From Pleurostoma richardsiae (taxonomy: Eukaryota; Ascomycota; Sordariomycetes; Calosphaeriales; Pleurostomataceae): a DNA stretch of 64,000 bases. This document shows positions 32,735-44,093 of the stretch, piece by piece. The notes below the pieces were generated by a model. That model was given only the letters and a program-made list of their open reading frames with translations, was not told where the DNA came from and ran no database searches. The stretch lies in NCBI GenBank assembly GCA_030052745.1, contig JANBVO010000025.1:248001-312000 (forward strand), read 5' to 3'. The translations under genes were made by a program, and so were the position numbers. Positions within the stretch are counted from its first letter, which is position 1. Every line of letters starts with the position of its first letter.

Positions 32735-34513
32735 ATGGCCTCTCCGAATAACAACCTCAACGTGAACACCCCGCAGCCGCAGCAGAGAGGCACGCCCTCG
32801 CCCGCGCCGTCCTCTGCCCGGACCATCGACCGCTCCGTCGCCCGCGGAGCCACGGCCTTCTTCTCCTCCCGCCTCGGCACGCCGAAGAAGAAGCGCAACT
32901 CGTCGCCGCGCGAGGCCACTCCCGCCGGCTCCTCCGTCAAGGACATCGTCAACTGGCTTGAGACCACGACCGCGACCGCCCCGTCACCATGCCCTCCATC
33001 TGAACGCCGGCACGCCTCCGGCAGCCTCGCCGTGTCCATTCCCACTGCTGCTCCTTCTGCTCGCACCCGAGCCTCGACACAGTCAGGCACACCAGGCAAC
33101 CAGACCGGCAGCACCAAATCAGCCGGAAACAACACCGCCCATAATCGCCAGAGCGAGCTTTCGTCGTCACCTTTCCCAGCTGCTGCAGGCCCAACCTCGA
33201 ACACATTCTCGCCAGGTCCGCGAACAGACCACGGCACCGACGAAGAGGAATTCGAGGACGAGTATTCTCTCACTCTCCTGCACCACCGCTCATATCTCAA
33301 CAACCGCCCTCTTGCCCGTTGCCTCGACCCGCCTTCTCCTCCCGCCGAGGCGCGCACTCCCAGCACCTCCGTCTCTATCTCTCGCCCCGGAACCGCCGTC
33401 GCCACCACCACCGTAGCCAGCAGAACCAGCCACCACCAGCAGCAGCAGCGAGACTTCGTATCCTCCTCCCCATCCGCCCAGAAGCTCGACCGCCTAATGC
33501 GCGACCTATCACGCTCCTTCCCCGCCCCCGCCGGCGAAGGTGAAGGCGAAGGCGAAGGCGTTGCCGCAGCCGCAGCAGCTACAGCAGGCGACACCAACAC
33601 CGAGTCTCCCGCGCCCACCGACCCCTCGCTGTCGCCCTCGCCCCTCAAGGTCAAGAAGCAGCGCGACGCCGCCCAGGGCACCACCACCACCTCCGAAGTC
33701 CGCACCAAGAAGGACGCAGACGATTACTGGGGCGCCGTGCGCTCCTACCTCCGCATCAGCGACGAGGAGCTCGATGGCGACCCCGACGCCGTCATCCCCC
33801 CGTTCCCCTTCCCCCTGAAGAAGAAGGATGCCGACAACAACAACGACGATGGTCGCGGCGCCGTCGCGGAGAAGGAGGAGGCGCAGGAGCACACCACCCC
33901 GCCCCGCCCGTCCGGCGGTGTCCCCGCGCTGTTCGGCCGCTCCCGCGGCGTGGCGCGCACGCCGAGCAGCGGATCGCTGGCTTCGTCGTGCTACTCCGAC
34001 GGGGCAGTCACCCCGCCGAGCCCCTCGCCTGCCCCGGTGCGCGTCGCCGCGCAGGACAACGCCAGCAGCGTCGCCCGTATCCCGCTGCAGCTGACGGATG
34101 GAGCAACCCAGGGCGACAGAGACAACCAGCAGGGCCATGGGGAGAGCCGCGGAGAGAGCTGTGAAGACAGCCAGCAGAGCCGCGGAGACGGCGACGCTCG
34201 CCTGCCGTCCCACGCCACGGTGAAGTCGCACTCGACCTGGTACAGCAGCAGCAGCGGGAGCGGCGCCGCTGCGTCTTCTCGCAGTGGCAGCGACAACAGC
34301 GCCGGCAGCGGCAGCAAGGGCGCAGCGGCTGAGACCGACGAGATAGGCCGCCTGCCTTTTGGAGAGCTAGGTGGACAGCACCGGGAGGAGACGATCGAAG
34401 AGGGCGAGGAGAGCGAGAACAAGGACAGCACGGAGCGGACGTCGCACTTCGGAGACATCAAGGCCGACATCGACCGGCTGCTGGACAGCAGCTCTCCCCG
34501 CGAGACAAAGTGA
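32735..34513 (+). CDS. Hypothetical low-complexity fungal protein
   Basis: Single-exon 592-residue protein that I do not recognise. It is rich in Ser, Pro, Thr, Gly and Ala and mostly disordered. The parts that look constrained are the N-terminal RSVARGATAFFSSRLGTPKK, SSVKDIVNWLETTT, a central DDYWGAVRSYLRISDEELDG with PDAVIPPFPFPLKKK, and the C-terminal FGDIKADIDRLLDSSSPRET, which resemble short linear docking segments. A Gly-Glu repeat (GEGEGEGEG) sits at about residue 268. No signal peptide or membrane helix. The start ATG sits in a favourable context (ACCATGG). Codon use is GC-rich like real genes nearby, supporting coding status. Function unknown. Confidence 0.75.
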   Translation: MASPNNNLNVNTPQPQQRGTPSPAPSSARTIDRSVARGATAFFSSRLGTPKKKRNSSPREATPAGSSVKDIVNWLETTTATAPSPCPPSERRHASGSLAVSIPTAAPSARTRASTQSGTPGNQTGSTKSAGNNTAHNRQSELSSSPFPAAAGPTSNTFSPGPRTDHGTDEEEFEDEYSLTLLHHRSYLNNRPLARCLDPPSPPAEARTPSTSVSISRPGTAVATTTVASRTSHHQQQQRDFVSSSPSAQKLDRLMRDLSRSFPAPAGEGEGEGEGVAAAAAATAGDTNTESPAPTDPSLSPSPLKVKKQRDAAQGTTTTSEVRTKKDADDYWGAVRSYLRISDEELDGDPDAVIPPFPFPLKKKDADNNNDDGRGAVAEKEEAQEHTTPPRPSGGVPALFGRSRGVARTPSSGSLASSCYSDGAVTPPSPSPAPVRVAAQDNASSVARIPLQLTDGATQGDRDNQQGHGESRGESCEDSQQSRGDGDARLPSHATVKSHSTWYSSSSGSGAAASSRSGSDNSAGSGSKGAAAETDEIGRLPFGELGGQHREETIEEGEESENKDSTERTSHFGDIKADIDRLLDSSSPRETK

Positions 34514-35339
34514 GGGCTGTGAGGCTGTATTGTGTGTGTAGTGGGTGGGAGACGACTCACCGGATATTGACATGGGGATTGGTTGCGTTTGCTCTTCTCT
34601 TGGTCTCGAGTTCATGGATTCCGGTCGAGTCTCCGAGGGCCTCGAACAATCTTGGGTCAAAGACCTGAACGGCTGCTGGAATAGGAAAGAAAGTTGTTGA
34701 GCTGCTGGGATGTCAGAGTATCTTGAATCTTCAGCCTGGTCAATGGGGGACCGACAGATCGGTCTAGACATGTAAGTAAAGTCTCGGACCACAAGATCAG
34801 TTCCATATCATGCCTTGCTTTGGTATGCCAGGCAAGAATAGGTCAGGGGAACACTTCAGAAGGAGAAAAAGCAGCAAGACAAGGGAATATAAGCATTTCA
34901 TGTCAATTAGGACGCCGATCCGATGCTGTAGACAGGCCCGGCTTGTCTGTCCGTCTCCCTCCTCCACATCCCCTTCATCAGTAGGCTATGACTATCCCCC
35001 CATCCCCTTCGATCTGCTCGCCTGGAGACGAGCCTATATGGACACAAACAACGTGGGGGGATATATCGATAACAGTTTCCGGCATCATCGTGCGGCCGGC
35101 TCGAGTTCCAAAGATACGAAAAGCAAAAAGGTGAAGCTGTCCCTGACTGTCCTCGTTCCCCGCCAGCGTCCTCGATATCATCGTGAGAAAGGCACAGAAA
35201 GAAGGCTCGAAGTAGTAGTTCGGAAGGGGGTATTGAGAGTCCAGATAAGGAAAATAGTAGCAAAGTTTCGGTTGAGAAAAACCTCGGCGGCGTTCACGTC
35301 CAGCAGGTTGACAGCAGGTCTTTCCTGTCATCAAGGAAG
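34514..35339. other. Convergent 3' intergenic region
   Basis: About 830 bp between the ends of the low-complexity gene (+) and the Boi-like gene (-). Short ORFs on both strands (for example at 34810-35343) have no recognisable content. Confidence 0.6.
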
Positions 35340-38300
35340 TTAGGCGCTCTGCGGCAGCGACCCGTCGTTGTCGCCCTCGAACGGGAATCTGGTCCGCGCG
35401 CTCTCCACCTTCTGCAGACCGAGCTTCTCGAAGCCAGACACGCCGCTGTCCTCCTCGTTGAAGACGATGCCGAGGACATTCACCGCGTCCTTCTTGCCGC
35501 CGCCACCAGCGGCAGGAGGAGCAGCAGCCTTCTTCTCCTCGTCCTCGGCCGCAGCGGCGGCGTCCTCTAGCTTCTCGTCCAGGTTCATCAGCGCCGGTGG
35601 CCGGTGACGCATGGCGCGAGCCTTGGCAAGGGAGATGGTCTTCTGCTGGTACGTGGTGGTGATGGGCTGCGCGTCGTCGCGGTCAATAGTCGCCTTCATC
35701 AGTGCAGCCATCCACAGCCTACCCTGCTTGACGTTAGGCACCGCGAAGTAGTGAACCGTGGGCTTAGTGAAGTTGACTGCACGCGACAGGCCGGCGCGGG
35801 GTGGTACGAGCTTGAAGATGAAGATGTTATCCGACGCGAGGGTTGTGTCGAGGTCCGCCTGCGTCGCGGCCAGCGTGGGCATGTTGCTGCCGGCAGGCAT
35901 GGTGGGCGTGTTGGAGGCGCCAGTGATGGTAGCGTGGAGGCCCGTCAGCTTCTCGTTGTCGGCGGGCAGCACACGGTGGAAGGAGATGTCTATGAGGCCC
36001 TTCTCCTGCTCGTCATCCTCTGAATAGTAGTATGCAAGCCGGCGGCCCTTGAGGACGAAGAGCCGCGGCTTCCAGGTCGTCATAAGATTGGAACTCTTCT
36101 TCTTCATCCAGCCGCTGTAGTCCGCATCGGCGATCGCCTCGCGCGGGGGCACGCGCTGCAGGCCTCGCAAGTAAGCGCTCGTTTCTTTCTTGCCCTTCTT
36201 TCTGCTGCCACGGCTGGTTGCTGTAGCTAGGGTGTTGGGACTCTTTGGGTCCGGAGACTCAAGGTCAAAGCTGGGCCCACCAGAGGGAGTGCTAGACCCC
36301 GTCCGGGAGGGTGACTGCATGGGGGATTCTTTCAACGGAGAATCCATGGGTGAACCGCTGAGCTTGGATCGCTCGTGACCGGTGACAGCGTCTGATATCG
36401 CTCTTAATCCTAAGCCGGCGTTCTTGAGTGACTGCTTTGAGAACCAGTCTGCATGTATGCCGTGCCGGTTCGCAGGTGAGATGGGCGATCGCGGGGAGGA
36501 GCGCGTGTTGTCGAGCATCGAGTTGTCAAGCTTCGTTACCGTGGGCGATGGTGTATCCTTGGCAGGTGGCACGGGCCGGATTGATTCACTCGTGGTGGTC
36601 GAGGCTGTCCGACGGTGCGGGCCAGAAGAGGACACGGATGAAAGGCCGTAATATTTCTGAACTGCAGGTGACACGCCGTCCTGACGCACCGAGTCGACGC
36701 TTCCAAATCGAGAGTGCCGCGAGAGAGCGGTGGCGCTTCTCACCCTCTGCTCCTCTGTGTAGCTCGTGTTTCGTGAATGCGCCTGCGAGCTGTCGCGCTT
36801 CTTCAGGACGTTCCTCTTCCTGCCGTCCACTTCAGTGCCTGAGAAATATCCACGGTCGAGATCAACTGCTGAGTCCTGGATGGCAGGATCTGACGTTGAC
36901 ATAACCAGCTCTTGAAAGCCGGCTGATGAAAGCGGTCGCTGGGCGAGGGCAGTGGCACTGCCAAGAGTCCAGTTTCTGTCAAAGGATGGCTGTTTCTTGT
37001 GCGCGGTGGGCTCTTGCTGGGGGAAGGTGTTGCCTTGTATCAGCTTTGGGGTGGTGGTGGTAGGGTTGAGGGTCGTGCCCGTCAGGCGGAAATCGGTCGA
37101 GGAGTGTCGGCGTGAATGGTGCAGCTCGCGGACGGAAGCAGCCGAGGGACGCTTCTCGTGCAGGGCTCTGGTTGGGCTGTCGAGTGGCCGAGGTGATACG
37201 GGTGAGCCAAGTGCTTGCGTGGCATTGATTTTCGGGGTCGAGGTGATGGAGCGACGTTTGTTGTGGCTCGTTGATGGGCGGTCTTCGATGGGTGGCAGTT
37301 TGGTGACAGAGCTTGTCAGGGTATTGGTCCTGCTCCTTACCCTGTCGTCGGACCCAACGTCGCTTCCGTATGTCTGCGTCGTCCGCCTCGTTGCGATCCC
37401 CAGCCCATTTACCTCGTCCTGCAGCGCCTTGATTTTCTGCCACGTCTTCAACCGCCGGCCCACAGACCCCAGGTCAAACGCCTTGATGAAGAGCGATGTC
37501 TGGTCCATTCCCAGCAGCACCTCACCTGTAATCTCTTGGTCCCTAAATACTTCGCAGTGATGCTTCTCTACCCCAGTGGTAAAGAGATACTCTGCAACCT
37601 CGTCAGAGGACCAAGCCTCGACCTCCATGCGCGAATGGGCACCCTCTTCCTCCTCGTCCGTCTCCTCGCCCTGGATGTACGACAGCCGATGGTCGAGGTG
37701 CGAACTATATTCGCTTCCCGAGTCGTTCGCATTTCGGAGCCCGCCATTGCTCAGAGGCGACCGGAGATCGGTGATGTGCTCGTCGATTACATTCAGTGTC
37801 TCGTGTAATACCTGGCTGTCGGAACCGTTGTTGAGCCGGCCAATACTCCCCACCGACCCTGTCGTCGACACGCTCTTGGCCGAGTAGCTCGAAACAGGCG
37901 TTCCAGACAGCGAGTTCGACTTGAAGGAGCTCAAAGGTAGCGTCACAGGGGTCGGTTCGGTCTTCTGGATCGTCGGCAGCGGCGTCGACACGGCTCGGAC
38001 GTCTTCTACGGGTGCGGCGATTGGGAGCGACGCTTGCGCTTGGGGCGGCGTCTCGGGCAGAGTGGCCAGGGGCTGTGGCCTCTGGGAAAACTGGTTCGCG
38101 ATGGGCGTCGCAGGCGGGTTTGGTACGCCCTTCGGCGCGGGCCGAGTGTAAACTGCAGTTGGTCACGGTCAGTCTGTGCTACTGTTGGAACGGCGTGTCC
38201 CTGAGACGGGGCAGCTGGCAGATGACCTACCTTCGGGGAACAAGCCACTGTTGCCATTGACAAGGTGTTTTCCTAGGAACCATCCATCGCCAAACTCGTC

Positions 38301-38657
38301 GTCTCGCTCGATCAGTTCGACGCGGTCGCCTTTGGCGAGGCTCAATTCATCGGAGCTTCGGGCCTGGAAGTCGTCTGGGCGGATGCGACAGTCAGCATCG
38401 ATGGTAATCCATCCCTCTGCATTATTTTATCGTGCACAATCACCGCGGCACAATGATTATCAGCAAGCAAAGGCGCGAGAGCGGGATACAGGACGCGAGC
38501 GGCATTCCATAGCAGTCGAGCCTCGCTGCAGGATGGCGGCCGCAGACACAACAGACAACACAAAACAGAACAACACGGAGCAGACAAGGGGCGAGGACTC
38601 ACGGATGACAAGCAAGATGTCGCCAACCTCTGGCTTGGGCTGGGATTGCGACGCCAT
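35340..38657 (-). CDS. BOI2: Boi1/Boi2-like polarity protein (SH3-SAM-PH)
   Basis: Cortical scaffold for polarised growth and exocytosis, binding Bem1, Cdc42-GTP and phosphoinositides in yeast. Three exons, 38657-38603, 38374-38231 and 38152-35340, close in phase for 1003 residues, near yeast Boi2 length. The SH3 domain is at residues about 10-68 (GDILLVIHDFQARSSDELSL ... GDGWFLGKHLVNGNSGLFPE), split by two introns. The SAM domain is at about 243-315 (VEAWSSDEVAEYLFTTGVEK). A long Ser-rich disordered middle follows, then a PH domain at about 745-885 (YSGWMKKKSSNLMTTWKPRL with FVLKGRRLAYYYSEDDEQ). The C-terminal tail contains an Ala-rich acidic stretch. Missing exon 1 would leave SH3 incomplete, which supports the start chosen. 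Confidence 0.95.
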
Positions 38658-40467
38658 TGTCTCCGTCGATGTGCCCGGGCTCGCCCTTGACGCGGCGTCT
38701 CGAGGGGTGCGGACAAGGGCGCAAGCGAGCAGGTTGTTGTGGTGTCAATGATCCTTAAGACATATGGATACAAGAAATTTTGGGGGAGGAGTCTCGTCCG
38801 CAGGGACGCAGTTGCACGCGGCTGCGGGGGGCGATCGTCAGACACACCAAAAACGCCCGGACTCGGAGGGACCCAGCCGCAATTGGGGCACGAAACCGCG
38901 ATGCCACAGAGCCTATGTGGTCGGAGAAATAATGAGTGATCGCTGGATGGGCGTCGATAGGTGTCAACTATTCCGTCCGGCAGTGCAGGGAAGGCAAATG
39001 TGAGAGGTTTGAGCCTGTGGAGGCAAAGTGGGTGGTGGGCGTGTGGGCGAGTACGTTGTTAGACGGAATATCGCCGTCCGTTTTCGACGCCTCTTGTTCT
39101 CTTCTTACTGTAGAGTACACTACTCTGCGGATACACTACGAGGTCACTAAGGCATTCCTGTCCGACGATTGGAGCCGCCTCGGCCACGCAAGTCAGGAAC
39201 AGCACCAGCGGGTTAGTCTACATACGGATCCGTACCGTGTACAAAATTCCAACCACCCCCTCGAGCCGCCGAGACGGGCAGCCTCTTAGTGTGTCTCCTG
39301 ATGGAGCAGTGCCGGTGCTCTTTTGCACCATTAGCACTCCGTACCCACATGGAGAACGCGTTAATCGGCTAGCACGAAAAGTCTAACTACTCCGGTCCCC
39401 AGTTGTCAGCTTGTCCAGGGACCACGTTGGGCTGGACCGGAGCGAGGGCAGCGGCGGCACTGCGGGATGCCGGGTGCGTGATGCGGTGGCGATTCACTGG
39501 CAGACTGGATGGCCGGGGTGCGGCTAGTGAATGCAGGCCCTGCAGGATGGCTTCCTCGTGTAACGGCCTGTGGGCAGCCCTTCAACCTCGAGTGGAAGAT
39601 CCTCTTTGACCGAACAAGGGCAGTACAGGGCCGTAGAGCGCCGTCATTGGGTCGTCCATGAGAATGTGCAGTATCTTTCACGCTCTGTGAGCAAAGATTC
39701 AATCAACCCTGGCGAGGCGGGAGTCTAAGAAAAGCAACTGGAGAGTGTCAGATGAGCCCACGGATATCCGGAGCTGACAACGGGCCCTGACATCTGGATA
39801 TCGCATCGCTACCAACCTCTCAAGAGAGCATACGAAATCCCCTACGTAGCCAGTCATTGCCGTCTTACCGTGAAGAAGGGAACGTTATGGCGACTCACAA
39901 CTGGGCCATAATACGGAGGAAGCTCTTGCATGTGCGCCTGCATGTGCAGATAGATCACTGATGTCTCTCTTAATTATTGTCATCAACCACTGTCTGTGCT
40001 CTTTAAACTGAAGATAGAAAAGTCGATTGTCTTTTGAGACTTTCGTCCTCTTGATTGACGAGGGATCAGATTAGATACCGGCTGATGCTGGTGGTGGGCT
40101 TGCACGGGCGTTCTCCGCAAAACCAGCAACTCCACCGAGCTTCCCCAAGCCTCGGCAAGTCTGACATCTCGGGCTAAGCAAAGACGCTCTTATTAGCAGC
40201 CTCCCATAGCAGAGGACAGTGACTTCTCACGTAGCAGTGAGAGATGTGACCCCAGACAGCACTTCTGATCTATCTGTAGATGGCCCTCGACAAATTGTAA
40301 CTTTATAAGTACCTAAACCGGCCTTACCATCCCGTGCCTTGAGTTGCAACCATTAGACTTCCAGAGGGCCGTAGCAGCTTCATCTCTCATCTCATCTCAT
40401 CTCATCATCAACACTCAAGACGAAGAGCGAGACGAAGAGCGAGCCCCAGGCATACCAAACTGCAAAG
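38658..40467. other. Intergenic region between Boi-like and isomerase genes
   Basis: About 1.8 kb separating two divergent genes. No gene is supportable. Next to the isomerase start are four CTCAT units at 40386-40405 and a tandem 12-bp duplication (GACGAAGAGCGA) at 40419-40442, both probably in the 5' UTR. Confidence 0.65.
40386..40442 (+). repeat. CTCAT microsatellite and 12-bp tandem duplication
   Basis: Four CTCAT units (40386-40405) are followed by two copies of a 12-bp unit (40419-40430, 40431-40442), 26 bp upstream of the isomerase ATG. Likely transcribed leader sequence. Confidence 0.85.
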
Positions 40468-41526
40468 ATGGCGTCCCCTCCAAGTCTCTACAGCGCCCTC
40501 CAGCACTTCCGCGTCGCCTTCCCCTCCGAGGGCGTCGCCCACCTCGAGATCCACCGCCCCGCCAAGCTCAACGCCTTCTTCGAGGCCATGTGGCTCGAGT
40601 TCCGCGCCGCCTTCGACGCCCTGTCCGCCGACCCCGCCGTGCGCGCCGTCGTGCTCTCCGGCGCCGGCGACCGCGCCTTCACCGCCGGCCTCGACGTCCA
40701 GGCCGCCAGCCAGGAACCCACCCTGCAGGGCGGGCAGGGGGCCGACCCGGCGAGGAGGGCGGCGGGCATCCGGCGGCACATCCTCGAGTTCCAAGAGTGC
40801 ATATCTGCCATGGAGAAGTGCACGAAGCGTAAGTTCCACTACGTTTCCGTGTGATGGTCTAGCACAGATTTCTTTCTATTGCCCTTCAAACGTGCCTGTT
40901 TATCTACATATAAAACAATACTGAGAACCTCTACAGCAGTCATATGCGTCCTCCACGGGATATCCCTCGGCCTGGCCATCGACATCGCCTGCTGCGCCGA
41001 CGTGCGCATCTGCGCCCGCGACGCGCGCCTCGCCGTCAAGGAGGTCGACATCGGGCTGGCCGCCGACATCGGCAGCCTGTCGCGCCTGCCCAAGGCCGTC
41101 GGCAGCCTCTCCTGGGCCAAGGAGGTGTGCCTGACCGCCCGCGACTTCGGCGCCGACGAGGCCCTCGCCGTCGGCTTCGTGAGCCGCGTGTGCCCCTCCA
41201 AGGCCGCCGCCGTGGCTGCCGCCGTGGAGACGGCGGCCGCGATCGCCGCCAAGAGCCCCGTGGCCGTGCAGGGGACCAAGGAGCTGCTGAATCACGCGAG
41301 GGATCACTCGGTCGAGGAGAGTAAGTTTGTCCCTTCTTCTTGGATGAAAGCGGAGGCTGCATTTGGGTCTGCCTGCTCAGTGACGGTCTAAGCTGATCTC
41401 TTCTGTGCGACAACAGGCCTGCGCTACACTGCTGTATGGAACTCCGCCAATCTGCAGACCGATGATGTCCAGGCCGCCCTCCTGTCAGGCCTGCGGAAGA
41501 CCAAGCCAAGGTTTGAGAAGCTATGA
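40468..41526 (+). CDS. ECH1: Delta(3,5)-delta(2,4)-dienoyl-CoA isomerase (ECH1-like)
   Basis: Crotonase-fold enzyme that isomerises 3,5-dienoyl-CoA to 2,4-dienoyl-CoA during beta-oxidation of unsaturated fatty acids. Exons 40468-40828, 40937-41320 and 41417-41526 close in phase for 284 residues. Crotonase motifs are present: PAKLNAFFEAMWLEFRAAFD, then the oxyanion-hole segment DRAFTAGLDVQAAS, and HGISLGLAIDIACCADVRIC. The dienoyl-CoA isomerase signature KEVDIGLAADIGSLSRLPK contains the catalytic Glu and Asp positions known from mammalian ECH1, which separates it from plain hydratases. The C-terminus is EKL, which does not fit the usual SKL-type peroxisomal signal, and no mitochondrial presequence is obvious, so location is open. 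Introns use GTAAGT donors. Confidence 0.93.
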
Positions 41527-41864
41527 GGATGGACCTTCGGGGAGTGGTGGGAACTGGCACACACCCGCTCTGTACGATAGCACAGCATATGTACGAGAAC
41601 AGGAGATCCGGTTGCAGGGCAGCTTCGTCTCAGATCCCGCCACCAGATCATCTCCCTCGACAATCCATTTGACGCGCAAAAGCTCATCGTGTCCCCTCGC
41701 ACCGGCAGTGCCGGCGTGCGGCCAGTCGCGCCGGGAGTTGCAGGCTTGCCGCGTCTGTGGCTCGTATTCTGTGCGTCCGTAACGCAGCGGCGATGCCTGT
41801 AGCCTTTCCAGCCCTCTCCTGGACGTAGACGTCTAGGCTCTGACTTCTAGATCGTGCTCTTTTC
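41527..41864. other. Convergent 3' intergenic region
   Basis: About 340 bp between the isomerase and TFB5 stop codons, expected to hold both 3' UTRs. No gene seen. Confidence 0.7.
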
Positions 41865-42150
41865 TCAGTCGGACCCGGATTCGTCGCCTCCCTGCTGCTG
41901 CGTCTCCTTGAGGCGCTCCTCGAGCTTCTGCTTGAGAAGCTGCACCATGTTCTCCTTGACCACGAGGCGCTGGTCGTCGAGGTCCTCGATGATAAAGTCG
42001 TGGTTCTTGCTGTCGATGTTGACAATGATGGACTTGATCGATGCGTCGCACTCGACGAGGACGCCTGCGGGTCGCGTTCTGGTCAGCAACCTTCCTTTGT
42101 GCTTGATGCGGTTCCAGACAGATTTCCCTACCTCTGATAGCACGCGGCAT
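41865..42150 (-). CDS. TFB5: TFIIH subunit Tfb5 (TTDA/GTF2H5)
   Basis: Smallest subunit of the core of transcription and repair factor TFIIH; it binds Tfb2/p52 and supports nucleotide-excision repair. The first coding exon is only 19 nt (42150-42132, MPRAIR plus one base). A GTAGGG..AG intron leads to exon 2 (42064-41865). The product is 72 residues, exactly the size of the yeast protein. It reads [20 protein letters not shown], then [38 protein letters not shown] and an acidic tail, aligning from end to end with Tfb5. If the intron is ignored, a longer frame starting at 42164 (MRDQRC) appears; it lacks the conserved N-terminus and should not be used. Confidence 0.93.
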
Positions 42151-44093
42151 CTTTGATCGCGCAAGGCTTTTTTCTGTTTCCCTGGGTCGGAGATGCAGGA
42201 ATTGAACTCGAGTAAGTAGGCTAGGAGGTTGTTGAAGTGCAGACAATGGAGACCGCACAGATGGTGGGGGCTCGGCTATGAGACCCTAAATTTCAGGCGC
42301 TTTTAGTGGGCTTCCTCGGGGTTCTCGAGGCTCTTCACAGGGATACGGGATGTTATACCGATCCGCAACAGCATGGAAATTTAGCATCCTCTCTGCCTAC
42401 ATGCCTCCTGTCCATCTGGTAGAGCGAGGGAAATGATGTGTAACTCGAAACTATCGTAAGTACAAGATCACATATTTCAGTCCACTCTGATATCTAGCAC
42501 CTGAGACCTGAGGAGATTGAAGCTTGATGTGCAATATACTGTGTACAGGCTCACGGACTGCTCCAGCACAATCCAAAGTAAATACTCCGCATATGGCCGA
42601 GAGAGCTAGGTACCTAGGAACGTAGCTGGACTGCCTCATCGCTGATGACCACCTACGTCAATGCTACCAAGAAGGGCTGAGGGCGGCTATAAAAGTGCTG
42701 TGAACGAGGCCTTTCGCATCAAGTAAAACACTCCCAAAGGCAGGACTGCGTGAATTAGAGATCGAGAAGAGTGAGGGCGAGGCTTGAAATGCTACGTCAG
42801 GCGCGCTGACATGCCTTTGAGTCCCGCCCTTGTGTAGGTAGATGAGAAGAGACGAAGAGCATTTAGATGATGTACGTCAACCACCAGAATGGAGATCGCC
42901 AGCAAGGAACGAGGGTAGATTGACTCTACACTTAAGCACTGGGGCCCATGGGCCGAGGGCATGAATGATGCGCTTCCGGGGTAGGTTGAGACGATGAGAA
43001 CATACATACAGGTGTCTGCAGAACCCAGGTACCGACACCCTAAGATGATCCATCTCAGAACAGAGTGAGTCGTGCTGCTCTCACTTCGTAAGGGTTGAGT
43101 CTCGCCTCATAACAGATAGAACCCTTAGGTAAGGTGTCTGTTTATCTTTCCGCACCCTGTACAGCCAGTTATACTCGAGGTGTATGAGGTAAGCAAAGCA
43201 GATCAGTTGCTTCCTGTCGGCTCAACCAGTACTGAGTAGAGAGTACTCTCAACGTCTCCCGGTTGTTCTTTGTGCTTATCTAGGGTCTGTCGGGCTGTCT
43301 GGCATGCCGAGGGCGAAGCTTTGTGGAGGAGCCAGTAGGCGCACTGGCCCGCCCACCAAAGCATCGACGATCGCAGCTTGCCGGCCAATGAGGGCCCGCG
43401 AAAGCGAGGGGTCCTTGGTGAAGGTCAAGCTTTGGCACCAAGACATTGCCGGGCCTCCCGGTCCACAAATCACCCTTGCGCTTGCGCACCACTTGCGCCC
43501 TCGACTCCGTACATACTGGAGGAGCCTACATTCCTCCGTCTCTTCCACAAACCACGCCCGACTAAGCTGCCAAGCTTCGACTCCGTGCTCCGTGCTCCGT
43601 ATCAAGAACCCCGAGAGGCGCACATCCCGGGCCCCGAGTCTCACTGGCCGCCGGCGAGCGGGCAAGTCACTCGAGTGGCCGACCAAAAACACCACATTCA
43701 GCACGCGAGAGTCGTACGGGCCGCCCGCCGAATCTCCTTCGGAGACGCGTGGACATCGACCGACTTCACCTAGACCTTCGCTGCCGTCGACCACCAGTGG
43801 TCTCACCATGAGGTGGGATTGCTGAGCGTACCCGACCTCTACAACCACCGACCAACCGTCTCATAATCAGCTCATTGCTACCCTACTCTTGCCTTCCCCT
43901 GCAGGGTTTAGACGCCTCCGAGAAGTGAAACCCTAAAACGACATCGTCTCGACAATTCACGACATCCACACCCGACGGTCTCCCGCCGGCCGGTCACTTG
44001 ACTCGCCAACCTGCGATTTCCCCCGTCCCCGAATATCGCACTCCGAGTCAATAGTATCTCCTACTCCTGGTCAATCACCGGGCAGATCCCGCC
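42151..44093. other. Intergenic region upstream of the PPxY protein gene
   Basis: About 1.9 kb. A 12-bp palindrome (CTAGGTACCTAG) lies at 42606-42617. Between 43270 and 43850 both strands are open in several frames, which is a GC effect rather than a gene. From about 43800 to the ATG the sequence is pyrimidine-rich like a fungal leader. Confidence 0.6.

Noticed and set aside
41865-42164. 99-codon unspliced version of TFB5
   Set aside because: It lacks the conserved MPRAIRG start; the spliced 72-residue form matches the whole family.
43276-43848. Overlapping ORFs of 173 and 190 codons on opposite strands
   Set aside because: Long open frames in all directions in a GC-rich, probable leader region; no motif, no codon bias, no splice support.
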